Source of the DNA: Virgibacillus sp. SK37 | Lineage (GTDB): Bacteria > Bacillota > Bacilli > Bacillales > Amphibacillaceae | Reading direction: 5' to 3' | DNA length: 64,000 bases | NCBI RefSeq assembly: GCF_000725285.1 | Contig: NZ_CP007161.1 | Location: forward strand, 1,163,911 to 1,227,910 | Shown: in pieces, positions 8,382 to 17,761 of the stretch | Layout: the number at the start of each line of letters is the position of its first letter | Position numbering within the stretch: the first letter of the stretch is position 1 | Notes under the pieces: model-generated | What the model was told of the DNA's origin: nothing | Seen by the model: the letters and a program-made list of their open reading frames with translations, nothing else | The model's database searches: none | Position numbers and translations under genes: made by a program

Positions 8382-8390
8382 TAATTATAA
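8382..8390 (-). promoter_or_regulatory. Possible -10 region for the MFS transcript
   Basis: The minus strand carries TTATAATTAT here, upstream of the leader. The flanking TTATCCAGATAA is a perfect palindrome, and a second TTTTATCC lies at 8396-8403, so a repressor could bind. No strong -35 box is evident. Confidence 0.35.
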
Positions 8391-8552
8391 AGGATTTTAT
8401 CCACGAAGGGAATGAAAAGGTATTGTGAAAAGCAACCATTTATTTTTGCTGATAAGAGAGAATGTGGATTCACGGAGTTAAAAAGCTGGAGTGAATTATT
8501 TACATCTTCCTTTTTAATCGTGTAATCACAACACCTTGAATAATAAAAGTAA

Positions 8553-8966
8553 TCTGCAGAAACAGTTCAGGGACGTATAACAACAGAATTCAGAACAAGT
8601 GACGATACGATCGACAACCCAATGGAAATAGTTGATGTTCATGTCCGATTTAAATTAAATAAAAAAGTTAACGATAATATCTTATTCAATAATGAAAAAC
8701 ATCTACATCTCAAGACAAATACTGGAGAACTGATTAGTCAACCAAACCAGTTTATGAGTAGTGTCATTAACATTTCTACATTAAAGAACACACAAGAAAC
8801 TGGCATGGATAGTCATCTTCGTCAATTTACTTTTCTGTTAAAAAAAACGACTGCAAAAGAATTGAAAAACGCAACGTTACTTATTGATGCACCTGTTAAT
8901 AGAAGTGGTGACTCACTTGGAAAGGATCTGGAAATTGAAATAGATTTTCACAAGGGGAATAGTTAA
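8553..8966 (+). pseudogene. N-terminally truncated exported-protein gene (DUF4352-like)
   Basis: An open frame runs from just after a stop at 8550 to 8966. Homology-like sequence (ETVQGRITTEFRTSDDTIDNP) precedes the first ATG at 8622, and no start codon or ribosome binding site is found. The beta-rich pattern fits the C-terminal half of a DUF4352-type immunoglobulin-like lipoprotein, but this is only a resemblance. The signal peptide and N-terminal half are missing. The 150 bases upstream hold nothing I recognise. Confidence 0.45.
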
Positions 8967-9129
8967 TGCTTAGTTGCCCTTTCTAACGTAAATCATCCAT
9001 TCATTTACAGAATAGTATGATACAATAAGTCTGAAATTGGAATTATTAGGTATTTAATTGAAACCTACCATAGAACGAAACGTATGAAAAGACGAGGAGA
9101 ACATGATTTAGAAACATTGGAGGGGAAGT

Positions 9130-9303
9130 ATGTGGTTTGAACGTCTCGATTGGGCATTGTTTACGGGGGTTTTTGTGGGAATAGTGATGTTTGTAATGGA
9201 AAGTTTGGTTAAAAACCCTCCTTGCCTAATAACGATTTTCGTTGCGGGAGGAGCGGCTTTTATTGGCGGATTGCTAGGTAATAAGCTTTTCCCGCAGAAG
9301 TGA
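9130..9303 (+). CDS. 57-residue two-helix membrane protein
   Basis: The ATG at 9130 follows GGAGGGG at ideal spacing. The product has two hydrophobic segments (8-25 and 33-50) separated by a short Lys-Asn-Pro-Pro turn, the second rich in glycine. It ends 26 bases before the next gene and is probably cotranscribed with it. No family recognised. Confidence 0.7.
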   Translation: MWFERLDWALFTGVFVGIVMFVMESLVKNPPCLITIFVAGGAAFIGGLLGNKLFPQK

Positions 9304-9329
9304 TTACATAAGGGAGAGGAGGGAGGCAA

Positions 9330-9758
9330 ATGGAGTATAAATTAGATCATCAAAGGCTTCGTATGTTAATAATCGTTTTTCTTGTAATAAGCTGGAATGT
9401 TGTTACAGACTATTACGATTTTTCCTATTTGTTGCTATTCGTATTTTTATTGTCAGCCGTTATTCTGGGATCGTTTCACTTCCATTTCAAAATTAATGAA
9501 GATCAATTAATCTACAAAATTAGCTTTATGAAAATAAGGGTGTGGGAGAAGCACATCTATCCCAATCAAATCGAGCGATTGAAATTTATTCGTGTAAGCT
9601 GGGCAACAAAAGCAGCCATCATAAAAATAAATAATGGGTTAAACATACGATTAGCCGTTCTAGAGCCAAAAACGGGATATGATCACTTACTTGCATTTGC
9701 TGAAGAAAACCAGGTAGCTGTAGAAAAAACAAAGGATTATAGCATTCTGGAAAGATAA
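9330..9758 (+). CDS. Membrane-anchored PH-like domain protein
   Basis: In this 142-residue protein, two adjacent helices (about 10-28 and 32-50) are followed by a beta-rich region (52-125) with a VWEKHIYPNQIERLKFI pattern, as in small bacterial PH-domain membrane proteins. A strong GGGAGG precedes the ATG. Function unknown. Confidence 0.75.
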   Translation: MEYKLDHQRLRMLIIVFLVISWNVVTDYYDFSYLLLFVFLLSAVILGSFHFHFKINEDQLIYKISFMKIRVWEKHIYPNQIERLKFIRVSWATKAAIIKINNGLNIRLAVLEPKTGYDHLLAFAEENQVAVEKTKDYSILER

Positions 9759-9817
9759 TAAATTGAGCATGATGACTATAACGCTATGCTGAAAAATAGG
9801 AGATAGGAGAAAAATAC

Positions 9818-10120
9818 ATGATGGGATTATTGAATGTCGGGAGCCTGATACTAGGAATCGTTGCATGGGTTCTCCCAGTAATTAGCTTGTTAAGCTACGA
9901 CAAAACGAAAGTGAAAAAGAGGCTGGTATTTTCAATCCTCAGCATTACCGCCTGTGCTTTAGCTCTTTGTTTTCAACTTATTTATAACTACCATCTAGTA
10001 AAAATACAAGACTGGGCTGCACTTTTGGATACTACAGGAGCCGTTGTTTTCGCCTCAGTCGTGTTGCTGAGTATTACTGTTTTACTAAACGCTATCGTCT
10101 ACATCAAAACAGCAAAGTAA
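9818..10120 (+). CDS. Small membrane protein, paralogue of 36821-37108
   Basis: This protein of about 100 residues has three hydrophobic segments. The motif DWAALLDT near residue 65 and the overall helix pattern recur in the protein at 36821-37108, so both belong to one uncharacterised Bacillaceae family. A purine-rich AGGAGAAAAA stretch lies upstream. Confidence 0.75.
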   Translation: MMGLLNVGSLILGIVAWVLPVISLLSYDKTKVKKRLVFSILSITACALALCFQLIYNYHLVKIQDWAALLDTTGAVVFASVVLLSITVLLNAIVYIKTAK

Positions 10121-10161
10121 GTACATAACGAAACCGCACCCGAAAGAATGGGAGGAATTGT

Positions 10162-10899
10162 TTGGTTAAGGAAAACTCAAAGCCAGAAGTAATGATTTTA
10201 GGAACGTTTCATATGCGACAAACACCCGATTTAGAGGGTGTTGATCTTTCCACCATCTCAAATGAGGAAAGAGAGAATGAAATAAAAGAAGTTCTAAAGG
10301 CTATTCAAAAATTCAATCCAACAAAAATTGCGGTGGAAGTAGTAAAGGAAAAACAAGATGCTTTAAGTAAGGAGTATCACCAATTTTTACAAGGGGAATT
10401 GGCTCTGGAAGTAAATGAAGTGCATCAATTTGGGTTTAGAGCAGCGGCTGAATTACATCATAAGAACGTCTACGCAGTCGATTGGATGGGGAGTGGTAGT
10501 AATCTTGATTTAGGATCCGTTTTTGAATGGGGCCAAACCGAAAATCCTGAACTTTATCAGCAATTGAATGAATACTATCGCCCAAAATTAGAATTTCCAG
10601 CTGAAGCGAATATATTAAAATTGATTCAACTGTGTAATGATCCTGCAAGAATCAAACTCGATCATGAAATGTATTTGGCGATTGGTCGATTGCAGAAGCA
10701 TACGGAATATATAGGAATGGACTGGTTAAGCTGGTGGTATCAACGAAATCTGACCATCTATTCCAATATAGCAGAGCTTACAAAAGAATCATCTGAGCGT
10801 ACCCTATTAATCATAGGGTCAGCACATGTTCATCTCCTATCCCAATTTCTTAAAGAAAGCGGTTTATATGAGGTGGTGCCAGCAAATGAGTATATTTAG
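10162..10899 (+). CDS. DUF5694 (TraB/haem-uptake-like) protein
   Basis: This 245-residue soluble protein has an N-terminal GTFHM motif (about 14-18), IAVE near 58 and a C-terminal LLIIGSAHVHLL. This conserved His/Glu arrangement is the signature of DUF5694 and resembles the TraB/ChaN-type fold. The molecular role is not established. TTG start at 10162, seven bases after GGGAGG. The next gene overlaps its 3' end by 14 bases. Confidence 0.88.
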   Translation: MVKENSKPEVMILGTFHMRQTPDLEGVDLSTISNEERENEIKEVLKAIQKFNPTKIAVEVVKEKQDALSKEYHQFLQGELALEVNEVHQFGFRAAAELHHKNVYAVDWMGSGSNLDLGSVFEWGQTENPELYQQLNEYYRPKLEFPAEANILKLIQLCNDPARIKLDHEMYLAIGRLQKHTEYIGMDWLSWWYQRNLTIYSNIAELTKESSERTLLIIGSAHVHLLSQFLKESGLYEVVPANEYI

Positions 10900-11395
10900 T
10901 AATGAAGCGGTCTATTTTCGTGTATGGATAAAGGTTAAGAAGAGACTGCTGACAACAATTCTAGCAATTATTGTTTTTGCCACATTGTTTTCTGCAATAT
11001 CATATGTACCAAGTTCCCAACGTGAACCAAATGTTTACTATTTTGGCTTTTTAGAAACATTTCTATTTGTCGTTATCTATTCGGGACCTGTGTACTTTCT
11101 AGTAGGGTTACCTGCATCCATTATTATTGATAGGCTAGTACGTCGGCTCGTGAAGCGTTATGTTTGGAAGAAGTACTTTATCCAGTTGGGTTTATATTCC
11201 TTGGCAGGCGTTCTTGCTGGCTTTGTACTTAGTTTGTTTTCGGGAGGCACTCTCAGCAAAGAAGAAGTTTTACCACTTGCTATATTGGGATTAGCAGCAG
11301 CAATTATCTATTTTCATGTATCTTTATTGGTTTCGAAAATTAGAGTAAAAGAGAAACAGCAAGCCAGTGGAACAGAAAAAAAGAAGGAGGACTAA
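10886..11395 (+). CDS. Hypothetical membrane protein, four helices
   Basis: This 169-residue protein has helices near 20-38, 55-80, 98-118 and 128-150 and a highly charged tail ending in TEKKKED. The ATG at 10886 is chosen because AGGTGG lies nine bases upstream; an earlier in-frame start at 10826 would overlap the previous gene much more. Translation is probably coupled to the DUF5694 gene. No family recognised. Confidence 0.75.
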   Translation: MSIFSNEAVYFRVWIKVKKRLLTTILAIIVFATLFSAISYVPSSQREPNVYYFGFLETFLFVVIYSGPVYFLVGLPASIIIDRLVRRLVKRYVWKKYFIQLGLYSLAGVLAGFVLSLFSGGTLSKEEVLPLAILGLAAAIIYFHVSLLVSKIRVKEKQQASGTEKKKED

Positions 11396-11397
11396 TA

Positions 11398-11748
11398 ATG
11401 ACAAAACATAAAATTTATACGATGCCAGTAGCTAACGTATATCCACATTATATTAACAAGGCAGAAAGAAAAGGAAGAACTAAATCAGAAGTCGATGAAA
11501 TTATACAATGGCTGACAGGTTACAGTCAGGAACAATTGAAGATCTTGTTAGAAAACGAGACGGACTTTGAGACCTTTTTTGCTGAAGCTCCTGCCTTAAA
11601 CCCTTCCCGAGAAGCAATCAAAGGTGTAATTTGTGGTGTGCGTGTGGAGGATATCGAAGAACCAACCATGCAGGAGATCCGCTATTTGGATAAGTTGGTC
11701 GATGAATTAGCAAAAGGCAAATCAATGGATAAAATATTACGAAAGTAA
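11398..11748 (+). CDS. DUF2200 family protein
   Basis: This 116-residue soluble protein matches DUF2200 (COG4898) throughout: the opening [21 protein letters not shown], the central LTGYS, and the C-terminal [32 protein letters not shown]. Length is normal for the family, which resembles small DNA- or RNA-binding folds but has no proven function. It starts two bases after the previous stop; AAGGAGGA is the binding site. Confidence 0.92.
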   Translation: MTKHKIYTMPVANVYPHYINKAERKGRTKSEVDEIIQWLTGYSQEQLKILLENETDFETFFAEAPALNPSREAIKGVICGVRVEDIEEPTMQEIRYLDKLVDELAKGKSMDKILRK

Positions 11749-11825
11749 AAACCAGTAGAACATTGGAAATTACAATGAATTAGTAAGACGTAAAAATGCG
11801 TTAGCCAACCTTAGGAGGCATTTTA

Positions 11826-12035
11826 ATGGGAATATTAATTGCATTTCTTCCAACAATCTCTGTTTTAGTTACTGTTATGCTTGGTTTGATTTTTATTTCA
11901 CTAGGTCTTTGGGAATTGAGAAAAGGAGAAAATCGAAATCAATATGTAAAATTTATGCTTACAGGCTTCTTAATCATATTTATCATTTCCCCATTAATAT
12001 GGGTAACTATCTTGCAACTAACTTTTAGATTTTGA
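11826..12035 (+). CDS. 69-residue two-helix membrane protein
   Basis: Hydrophobic segments at about 4-27 and 43-65 flank the charged loop LRKGENRNQY. AGGAGG is well placed before the ATG. No family recognised. Confidence 0.7.
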   Translation: MGILIAFLPTISVLVTVMLGLIFISLGLWELRKGENRNQYVKFMLTGFLIIFIISPLIWVTILQLTFRF

Positions 12036-12119
12036 TTATAGGAAGTACAGCGCAACGCTTGTAGTTTAACAGCAACGGAAAAGTAGATTTGTACATTTTT
12101 ATTAAAAGGAGGCCCGGTA

Positions 12120-12230
12120 TTGGATTTTTTAATCACGGTAGCGACCGTTATGGGTATCACTTTCCTAATCCTTTTTTTGGCCTATGTAAAAACACTTAGA
12201 GAGAAAGATCAGGATGATGAAGCAAAGTAA
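12120..12230 (+). CDS. 36-residue single-helix membrane peptide
   Basis: A TTG start follows AGGAGG at good spacing. The product has one transmembrane segment (4-22) and a charged C-terminus (LREKDQDDEAK). It is one of several tiny membrane proteins in this region. Confidence 0.55.
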   Translation: MDFLITVATVMGITFLILFLAYVKTLREKDQDDEAK

Positions 12231-12257
12231 TTTTGATTGTATTTAAGGAGATTAAAC

Positions 12258-12665
12258 ATGGACAATTGTGTATTCTGCAAGCCGGAATTAGAACCAAGTC
12301 AAAACATCGTTTTTAGCAATGATCACTGCCTGTTTTTACAGCTGGAAAGCTCACAGATAAAAGGAATTAACTTAGAAGGAGCAGGAATAATTGTACCCAA
12401 AAAACATCGGGTAACTGCATTTGATTTAACAGAGGAAGAATGGAATGCCACATACCGCTTACTTCAAGAAGTTAAACAATACATTGATAAGAAGCATCAC
12501 CCTGATGGATACAATCTTGGCTGGAATTGTGGGGAAGTCGGTGGCCAACATATTTTCCATGCCCATTTTCATGTTTTACCACGATACAAAGATGAGCCGC
12601 TTGCCGGAAAAGGAATCCGGTATATGTTTAAAGGAGAAGCAAATCAGAGAAAAACTGGGAAGTAG
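12258..12665 (+). CDS. HIT-family nucleotide hydrolase/transferase
   Basis: This 135-residue protein has the HIT signature HAHFHVLPR near its C-terminus, an N-terminal CVFC motif, and EGAGIIVPKKH in the middle. HIT proteins hydrolyse nucleoside phosphoramidates or dinucleoside polyphosphates through the middle histidine of this triad. The ATG at 12258 follows AAGGAG; the in-frame start at 12237 has no binding site. The exact substrate is unknown. Confidence 0.9.
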   Translation: MDNCVFCKPELEPSQNIVFSNDHCLFLQLESSQIKGINLEGAGIIVPKKHRVTAFDLTEEEWNATYRLLQEVKQYIDKKHHPDGYNLGWNCGEVGGQHIFHAHFHVLPRYKDEPLAGKGIRYMFKGEANQRKTGK

Positions 12666-12770
12666 CTTGTTTATCGAGTTCGAAAAGTATGGCCAGCCAC
12701 TAACTAAATAAAGAAGTACCGTTCTATTTAGAAGTGTTTAAACAAATTAATAGATTTTGGGGGCTTTCTA

Positions 12771-12944
12771 ATGAATGAAATCGTATGGGGAGATGTACTA
12801 ATTCAGTTTGGATTTCTAGTGATACTGGTAGTAATTACTGCATTTATCATATATGCCATTCGTACATGGTTAAAACGAGCAAACCAGATGAATCGAATCG
12901 AAAAGAAATTAGATGGGCTAAGTGAAGGTAAGAAGGATCATTGA
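12771..12944 (+). CDS. DUF4083-type small membrane protein
   Basis: The 57-residue product has an N-terminal helix, an arginine/lysine stretch and the conserved MNRIEKKLDGL near its end. It matches the DUF4083 pattern and is a paralogue of 22780-22959, which has LNRIEKKIDEV. GGGGG precedes the ATG. Function unknown. Confidence 0.75.
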   Translation: MNEIVWGDVLIQFGFLVILVVITAFIIYAIRTWLKRANQMNRIEKKLDGLSEGKKDH

Positions 12945-13067
12945 TTTTCTTGATATATGAAACTTTTTGGTAGTTATTTATCATGGAAATTTTAAAAAGG
13001 TTTCTCTGATTCAGTAATTCTGGAGATTACCAAAAACGAATGGAGTGAAGAAGAAAATAGGTGAGAA

Positions 13068-13316
13068 ATGAATACATATAGACTTTTAAATATAATTGGC
13101 TTTGGATCAATACTGTTAGTAATCGTATATTTTGTAGCTTATGCTCGCGATTACAGTAAAGAGAAGATTATTTCTGGTTTGGTATTCTATTTTGCAGCAA
13201 CCGTTATATATTTTTTATTCGTATTTCTTTATCACAAAAGTAATTTAGGGCAAAAAATCACTTTGTATGGGTTAAGTGCAATTGCTCTGGTTTTAATTTA
13301 TCTTCTATTAGGGTGA
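13068..13316 (+). CDS. 82-residue three-helix membrane protein
   Basis: Hydrophobic segments lie at about 7-25, 35-54 and 62-81. The ATG follows AGGTGAGAA. No family recognised. Confidence 0.65.
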   Translation: MNTYRLLNIIGFGSILLVIVYFVAYARDYSKEKIISGLVFYFAATVIYFLFVFLYHKSNLGQKITLYGLSAIALVLIYLLLG

Positions 13317-13627
13317 GAGGAATAAGTTAAATGCGTATATTGCTTTTCAAACTATAGCTTGATGATTCAACGACAAAACAGAGAATTTGATTTGGATGCT
13401 ACTTAGAATCACTAGGCCACTGAATCAAAAATTAAAGTTATGAACTTAATTAGTTTTAAAGTCAGATAATGAAAGTTTTACCTCAATACCAGCTAAAAGC
13501 AGAAAGTGACTGTTCCAGGAAAGTGCGCGATCACTAATAAGAATTCGCGCCAGCGTCGCATATAAGGACATATAACAGAAAAAAGAGGAACTAATGCTTA
13601 AATTATTTTAAGGGGATCCGATCATAA
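13317..13627. other. Intergenic stretch of 311 bp
   Basis: No gene with a credible start is seen here on either strand. The only feature noted is a hairpin of the dispersed family at 13525-13550. Confidence 0.6.
13525..13550 (+). repeat. Dispersed hairpin, divergent copy
   Basis: The arms GCGCGA and TCGCGC enclose a 14-base loop containing AATAAG. The stem is perfect. It differs from the standard copies in its arms but has the same loop motif and orientation. Confidence 0.6.
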
Positions 13628-13947
13628 ATGCTTATTATAGGCGCATTGATAATTCCATTTTTTATATATGCACTTGCTATGCATATCAAATTTTCTAAAA
13701 GCGATAATTCCACAAATGAAAAAGGGAAAATAATATTAGCCAAATCAGCTAAATATGCCTTCCTGTATTTCCTGTTGGCTGGCTTGTCTTGGAACTTTAT
13801 CACCGTATTATAGCGAAAATACCATATGAAACGTATAGAGACGCTATATGGGTATTGGTATTGCTGTTATTTACGATCTATGGTTTTTCGATTCGACATT
13901 ATACAAGAAGACAGGTATTTGAAAATCAAGAAGTATTTGTTAAGTAG
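13628..13947 (+). pseudogene. Frameshifted small membrane-protein gene
   Basis: The frame from the ATG at 13628 gives 61 residues with two helices and stops at 13813. Another frame continues without a start of its own as ELYHRIIAKIPYETYRDAIW, then a helix and a tail, ending at 13947. The two parts make one plausible protein of about 105 residues if a single indel near 13790 is corrected. AAGGGGAT precedes the start. Confidence 0.6.
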
Positions 13948-13959
13948 TATTCAAGAATC

Positions 13960-13989
13960 GGGCGCAGTTGCGGAATAAGGGCTGTGCCT
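13960..13989 (+). repeat. Dispersed hairpin
   Basis: The arms GGGCGCAG and CTGTGCC lie around TTGCGGAATAAGGG, 13 bases after the preceding stop. It is followed by AAATGGGCCATTTTC, which recurs in part after other copies. Confidence 0.8.
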
Positions 13990-14103
13990 CAAATGGGCCA
14001 TTTTCTTGATTAACTTATTGTGGAAATAATGGAAATTTGAAATGATTATTATTAGTCTGCTTCCACTCATAGATTTTTTTTGATTTCAAAGGGAGGTGAT
14101 TTA

Positions 14104-15009
14104 TTGCAAGAAAACATAATGACTTTATCTGACGGTAGAAAATTAGGTTTTTCGGTCTATGGGGATAAAAAAGGTATTCCACTTTTCTTATTTCACGGCA
14201 CTCCAGGTTCGAGAATTTGGTTTTTAGAAGATGATTACATAGCACAAAGACTAGGGGTGTTATTAATTGCTACTGACCGACCTGGTTATGGTTTATCAGA
14301 TAAAAAAGTTAATCGTAAAATTCTAGAATATTCATCAGATATAGAAGAACTTGCCGATTATTTGGAATTAGATAAATTTTCGGTTTTAGGTGTTTCAGGA
14401 GGAGGTGCTTATGCATCTGCTGTTTCGCATTGCTTAACTCACAAAGTTAAGTTATGTATTCTTGTTTCAACAGCTACTCCATTTGTAGATGGCAAACCTT
14501 CAAAAGCAATGTCAAAGGAAAATCGTTTAGCTTTTTTCCTTACTAATTACTTCCCCTGGTTATTAAAGTTAGTAAACAAAACTCAAAAAAGGTTAATTGA
14601 TAAAAATCCAGAAAAATATAAAGCAACATTAAAAAAAGGTGGGAGCCATTTATCAGAGTGGGATAATGAAATCTTATTAGACGAAGAAGTATTAGAAAAT
14701 GGAGTTGTTCACTCTAAAGAAGCATATCGCCAAGGAGTTAATGAAGTTATATATGAATCTAAATTACTAGCAAGAGACTGGGAATTTAAATTAGAAGAGA
14801 TTAAAACTCCTATAAAAATATGGCACGGTGAAAATGATACTTTATCTCCTGTAAGTGAAGTGAAGACTATGGAGCAAAGGTTATTAAATGTTGAAACGCA
14901 TTATATTGAACATGGTGGGCATTTTCTAACTGAAAAAGATGATGTATGGGAGTCGATAATCACAAATAAACCACAAATATTAGAGAACACTTTAATTCCA
15001 TTGCTTTGA
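14104..15009 (+). CDS. Alpha/beta hydrolase
   Basis: This protein of about 301 residues shows the oxyanion motif FHGTPGSR, TDRPGYGLS and the nucleophile elbow GVSGGG. The late Asp is in WHGENDTLSP and the His in IEHGGHF. The start is the TTG at 14104, four to five bases after GGGAGGTGAT. It belongs to the large group of small-molecule esterases and hydrolases with unknown substrates. Several unrelated alpha/beta hydrolases are scattered through this region. Confidence 0.9.
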   Translation: MQENIMTLSDGRKLGFSVYGDKKGIPLFLFHGTPGSRIWFLEDDYIAQRLGVLLIATDRPGYGLSDKKVNRKILEYSSDIEELADYLELDKFSVLGVSGGGAYASAVSHCLTHKVKLCILVSTATPFVDGKPSKAMSKENRLAFFLTNYFPWLLKLVNKTQKRLIDKNPEKYKATLKKGGSHLSEWDNEILLDEEVLENGVVHSKEAYRQGVNEVIYESKLLARDWEFKLEEIKTPIKIWHGENDTLSPVSEVKTMEQRLLNVETHYIEHGGHFLTEKDDVWESIITNKPQILENTLIPLL

Positions 15010-15108
15010 CTAAATAATACGGTTTTATTTATCAACCGGGAGTAAAAACATAGGATCGGTTATGTTGTGCCTTTAATATTATCTCGATATCGAGTCTTCC
15101 ACAAAAAA

Positions 15109-15134
15109 GCGCCTATCTAGAATAAGTTAGGTGT
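15109..15134 (+). repeat. Dispersed hairpin
   Basis: The arms GCGCCTA and TAGGTGT enclose TCTAGAATAAGT. A 12-bp palindrome CTCGATATCGAG lies 15 bases upstream. Confidence 0.6.
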
Positions 15135-15228
15135 CGAATACTATAAAACTTATATCGCTAGGTTACATATTTTGGAATAATAGGTGCTATGAATAGGGTG
15201 GTATTGGAAAGGATGGGGAGTGGATTAC

Positions 15229-15507
15229 TTGCAGTATTTCATTGGAATTGTACCTACTGAAGAATACAAAATGAAGTTGATAGGCTTCCGTAATAAATGG
15301 GAAAATAATTCTATTGGTGAAGTTGTAGAACCGCATATGACCATAGCAAGACTGGCGAATCTGCATATAAACTTGAAGGGCAACTCGCCATAAGGACTGA
15401 AAAATAGTGAGCATTGTTCCGCGAAGGGCGTACATCCCCATATTTCCATGCTAGGGCCATTATATTGAATAAATAGGAGTTTATTAATATACACTTGGCA
15501 GAACAAT
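15229..15507 (+). pseudogene. Decayed 2'-5' RNA ligase-like (LigT) gene
   Basis: From a TTG at 15229 the frame encodes a typical N-terminus of the cyclic phosphodiesterase/RNA ligase family (QYFIGIVPTEEYK, then VVEPHMTIA carrying the first HxT motif). It then stops at 15393 after 54 residues. Sequence up to about 15500 can be read in another frame as PHISMLGPLY, like the rest of such a protein. The second HxT motif is absent. Confidence 0.5.
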
Positions 15508-15520
15508 AAGGGGGAATAAG

Positions 15521-16021
15521 ATGGTTGAACTTCGAAAGTTAACTACAAATGATGGTACAGATGTATTTGAAATGGTCCAAGAGATCGGAAAAGGGGAAAA
15601 TGGTTTTACTAATAGCTTGTATTCAGAGGACTTTTCTATATTTCAAGAAAAATTGGTTAGAAACTATGAAATGTCAGAGGGTATTAATTTAAAACCACAA
15701 TTTGTTCCTCAAACAATTTATTGGTTATATGTGGATGGAAAACCAGTAGGCTATGGAAAACTGAGACACTATTTAAATCAACATTTATTACAACACGGTG
15801 GGAATATTGGATATGCCATCCGTCCAATGGACAGAGGGAAAGGATATGCAAGGATTTTATTGAAAAAATTAGTTCAAGAATCCAAGGAGAAACGGATTGA
15901 TCAAGTATTACTGACTTGTTATGAAAGTAATAAAGCTTCTATAAAAGTAATAGAGTCCAATGGTGGAGAGTTAAGGGATAAAAAAGATGGTGATTGTTTT
16001 TACTGGATTAATACTAATTAA
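15521..16021 (+). CDS. GNAT acetyltransferase
   Basis: The 166-residue product has the fold of a small GNAT enzyme, with IGYAIRPMDRGKGYA (about 102-116) as strand 4 and acetyl-CoA loop, and LLTCYESNKASIKVIESNGG as the C-terminal motif. Substrate unknown. GGGGG lies before the ATG. It stands alone between hairpin-bearing units. Confidence 0.88.
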   Translation: MVELRKLTTNDGTDVFEMVQEIGKGENGFTNSLYSEDFSIFQEKLVRNYEMSEGINLKPQFVPQTIYWLYVDGKPVGYGKLRHYLNQHLLQHGGNIGYAIRPMDRGKGYARILLKKLVQESKEKRIDQVLLTCYESNKASIKVIESNGGELRDKKDGDCFYWINTN

Positions 16022-16160
16022 AAATATAGGCTTCATTTTATTGGGCAACCCAATTGAAAGTTTTGCTCTAGAGAGGTGCATTCGCTCAAAAATGTGACCA
16101 ATGTTGCTTGACCTGACCAGTTTACTAGAATAAATAAATTGAAAATGATGAGGTGAAAAG

Positions 16161-16913
16161 TTGATTCCATTTGATATTCCAAGTATACATAACATGAAAC
16201 GTGCATTATTTATTCAACCACATCCTGATGATAATGAAATTGGTGCAGGTGCTGTAGTGGCGAAACTTACATCTGAAGGAAAAGAGGTACACTACCTTAC
16301 TATCACCGATGGAGGGGCGGGGTCTATTGATCCTAGTTTATCAACAGAGGAAGTTATTGAAACAAGAAAGAGAGAGCAGAAGGAAGCAGGTAGATTACTT
16401 GGTGTAACCGACTTTCATTGGTTGGGCTTCCCTGATGGGCATTTGTATGATAGCGAAGAACTACGGAAAAGCCTAGTTAGTGTTATTCGAAAAGTTCGTC
16501 CAGATATTATTGTTACTGATGATCCTTGGCTTTACTATGAAACGCATATGGACCATATTGTAACTGGAAAAGTTGCATCCTTTGCCGCCAGGATGAGTCG
16601 AAATCCGCGTTTTTATCCTGAGCAACTGCAGGAAGTAATGAAACCTCATCGAATTCAAGCAATGGCCTATTATACTACGAAACATCCAAATACGTTTATC
16701 AATGTGGATAAATTTTGGGAAGATAAAATCCGAGCAATTCAGGTACATAAGAGCCAGTTTTCTGGAGAACATCTTAGATTTATTACTGATTACCTTACAA
16801 AGAAAGCTGAGCAAAACGCCAAGCAAGCTAATGAAGGCTACCGTTATGCTGAATGCCTTAAGATATTGCCACCTCTGTTACTGTATAGTAATGTAGATGC
16901 TATCAATATGTAA
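16161..16913 (+). CDS. PIG-L/LmbE family N-deacetylase (BshB-like)
   Basis: This 250-residue protein has the zinc motif QPHPDDNEIG near 19-28, LTITDGG, and the late ETHMDH motif supplying the third ligand. The family deacetylates N-acetylglucosaminyl compounds, including the bacillithiol intermediate GlcNAc-malate, or conjugates. A second BshB-type enzyme is common in Bacillus, but the substrate here is not shown. The TTG start at 16161 follows GAGGTG. Confidence 0.9.
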   Translation: MIPFDIPSIHNMKRALFIQPHPDDNEIGAGAVVAKLTSEGKEVHYLTITDGGAGSIDPSLSTEEVIETRKREQKEAGRLLGVTDFHWLGFPDGHLYDSEELRKSLVSVIRKVRPDIIVTDDPWLYYETHMDHIVTGKVASFAARMSRNPRFYPEQLQEVMKPHRIQAMAYYTTKHPNTFINVDKFWEDKIRAIQVHKSQFSGEHLRFITDYLTKKAEQNAKQANEGYRYAECLKILPPLLLYSNVDAINM

Positions 16914-16973
16914 TAAGAAGGACATTTTAGTGGAACTGGGGAATTGCAATAATGGACACAAGTCTGGAAAAAG

Positions 16974-16993
16974 ACAGAATCTGGCTATTCTGT
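16974..16993 (+). terminator. Hairpin with short T tail
   Basis: The stem ACAGAAT / ATTCTGT with a 6-base loop and a short TTT lies downstream of the PIG-L gene. It is a weak terminator candidate. Confidence 0.4.
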
Positions 16994-17041
16994 TTAATCC
17001 TCCCTTGGCATAGTCTCAGAATATAGAGGAAAGAAAGGAGA

Positions 17042-17349
17042 ATGGAAAAAATGATGCTAGAACGTAAAAAAAGAACGTCCAAATATAATAAAATGATGGA
17101 TTACTACCATTAGCATATTTTTTATTACGCAATTTATTTTTTTCATTGTCGACGGAACATCTTTAGAGCCAAGATTGATTTGGCAGGTATGCGGATTGGT
17201 TAATGGAATCAAAGATTTTTAACGAATGGGTTGCCTTATATAGTTTCCCATGGTTTAACTTGGCTACAACTCTTTTTGTTATCTTTTTACTTGTAAATGC
17301 AGTAACAGATATTTTTTTGGTAAGAAACCTTAAACATCACCAAAGGTAA
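17042..17349 (+). pseudogene. YfzA-like membrane-protein gene with two frameshifts
   Basis: Three successive frames read as one protein: a lysine-rich start (ATG 17042 or 17051), then ISIFFITQFIFFIVDGTS, then DWLMESKIFNEWV with the second helix, ending at 17349. The order TM - VDGTS - NEW(V/F)..PWFN - TM fits the YfzA family as I remember it. Frameshifts lie near 17097 and 17190. AAAGGAG is present, so decay is recent. Confidence 0.55.
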
Positions 17350-17554
17350 CTCGGAATCTGGTTTAAGTAGAGGTGTCATGCTACGAGAAACTATACTGTA
17401 ACCGGGCGCGTTTACTTAAGATTAATTTTTATTCAAAGAGCATGCAGCCACCTTTATTTGTTAAAACAACAATGTAAATAAATCTTATGTATTTGTTGCA
17501 GTTGCTGAGTAAAGCAACACCTCAATTCCGAACATTCTACAGGAGGAGGATAAC

Positions 17555-17725
17555 TTGGGCATTTGGTGGAGAATGATTCGTTTGTTAATTCTTGCTGCTG
17601 GTATAGGTATAGCTTTCTACTTCTTTGATGGGTGGCTAGAATATTTAAGTGTGGTGGTATTTGCAACCATTATTACAATTGTTTTAGACAAATTTGAAGA
17701 CCGCAAAAAGATAGATGAACAGTAA
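17555..17725 (+). CDS. 56-residue two-helix membrane protein
   Basis: The TTG start follows AGGAGGAGGA. Helices lie at about 6-25 and 29-45, with a charged tail (DKFEDRKKIDEQ). No family recognised. Confidence 0.6.
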   Translation: MGIWWRMIRLLILAAGIGIAFYFFDGWLEYLSVVVFATIITIVLDKFEDRKKIDEQ

Positions 17726-17761
17726 AGTTACATAAAAACTACCCATAAAGGGGCTCACCTC

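Noticed and set aside
12445-12711. Second open frame within and after the HIT gene
   Set aside because: It overlaps the HIT coding sequence in another frame; the HIT frame has the conserved motif.
15187-15506. Two minus-strand open frames downstream of the alpha/beta hydrolase
   Set aside because: They are shadows of the decayed RNA ligase-like gene on the plus strand and lack binding sites.
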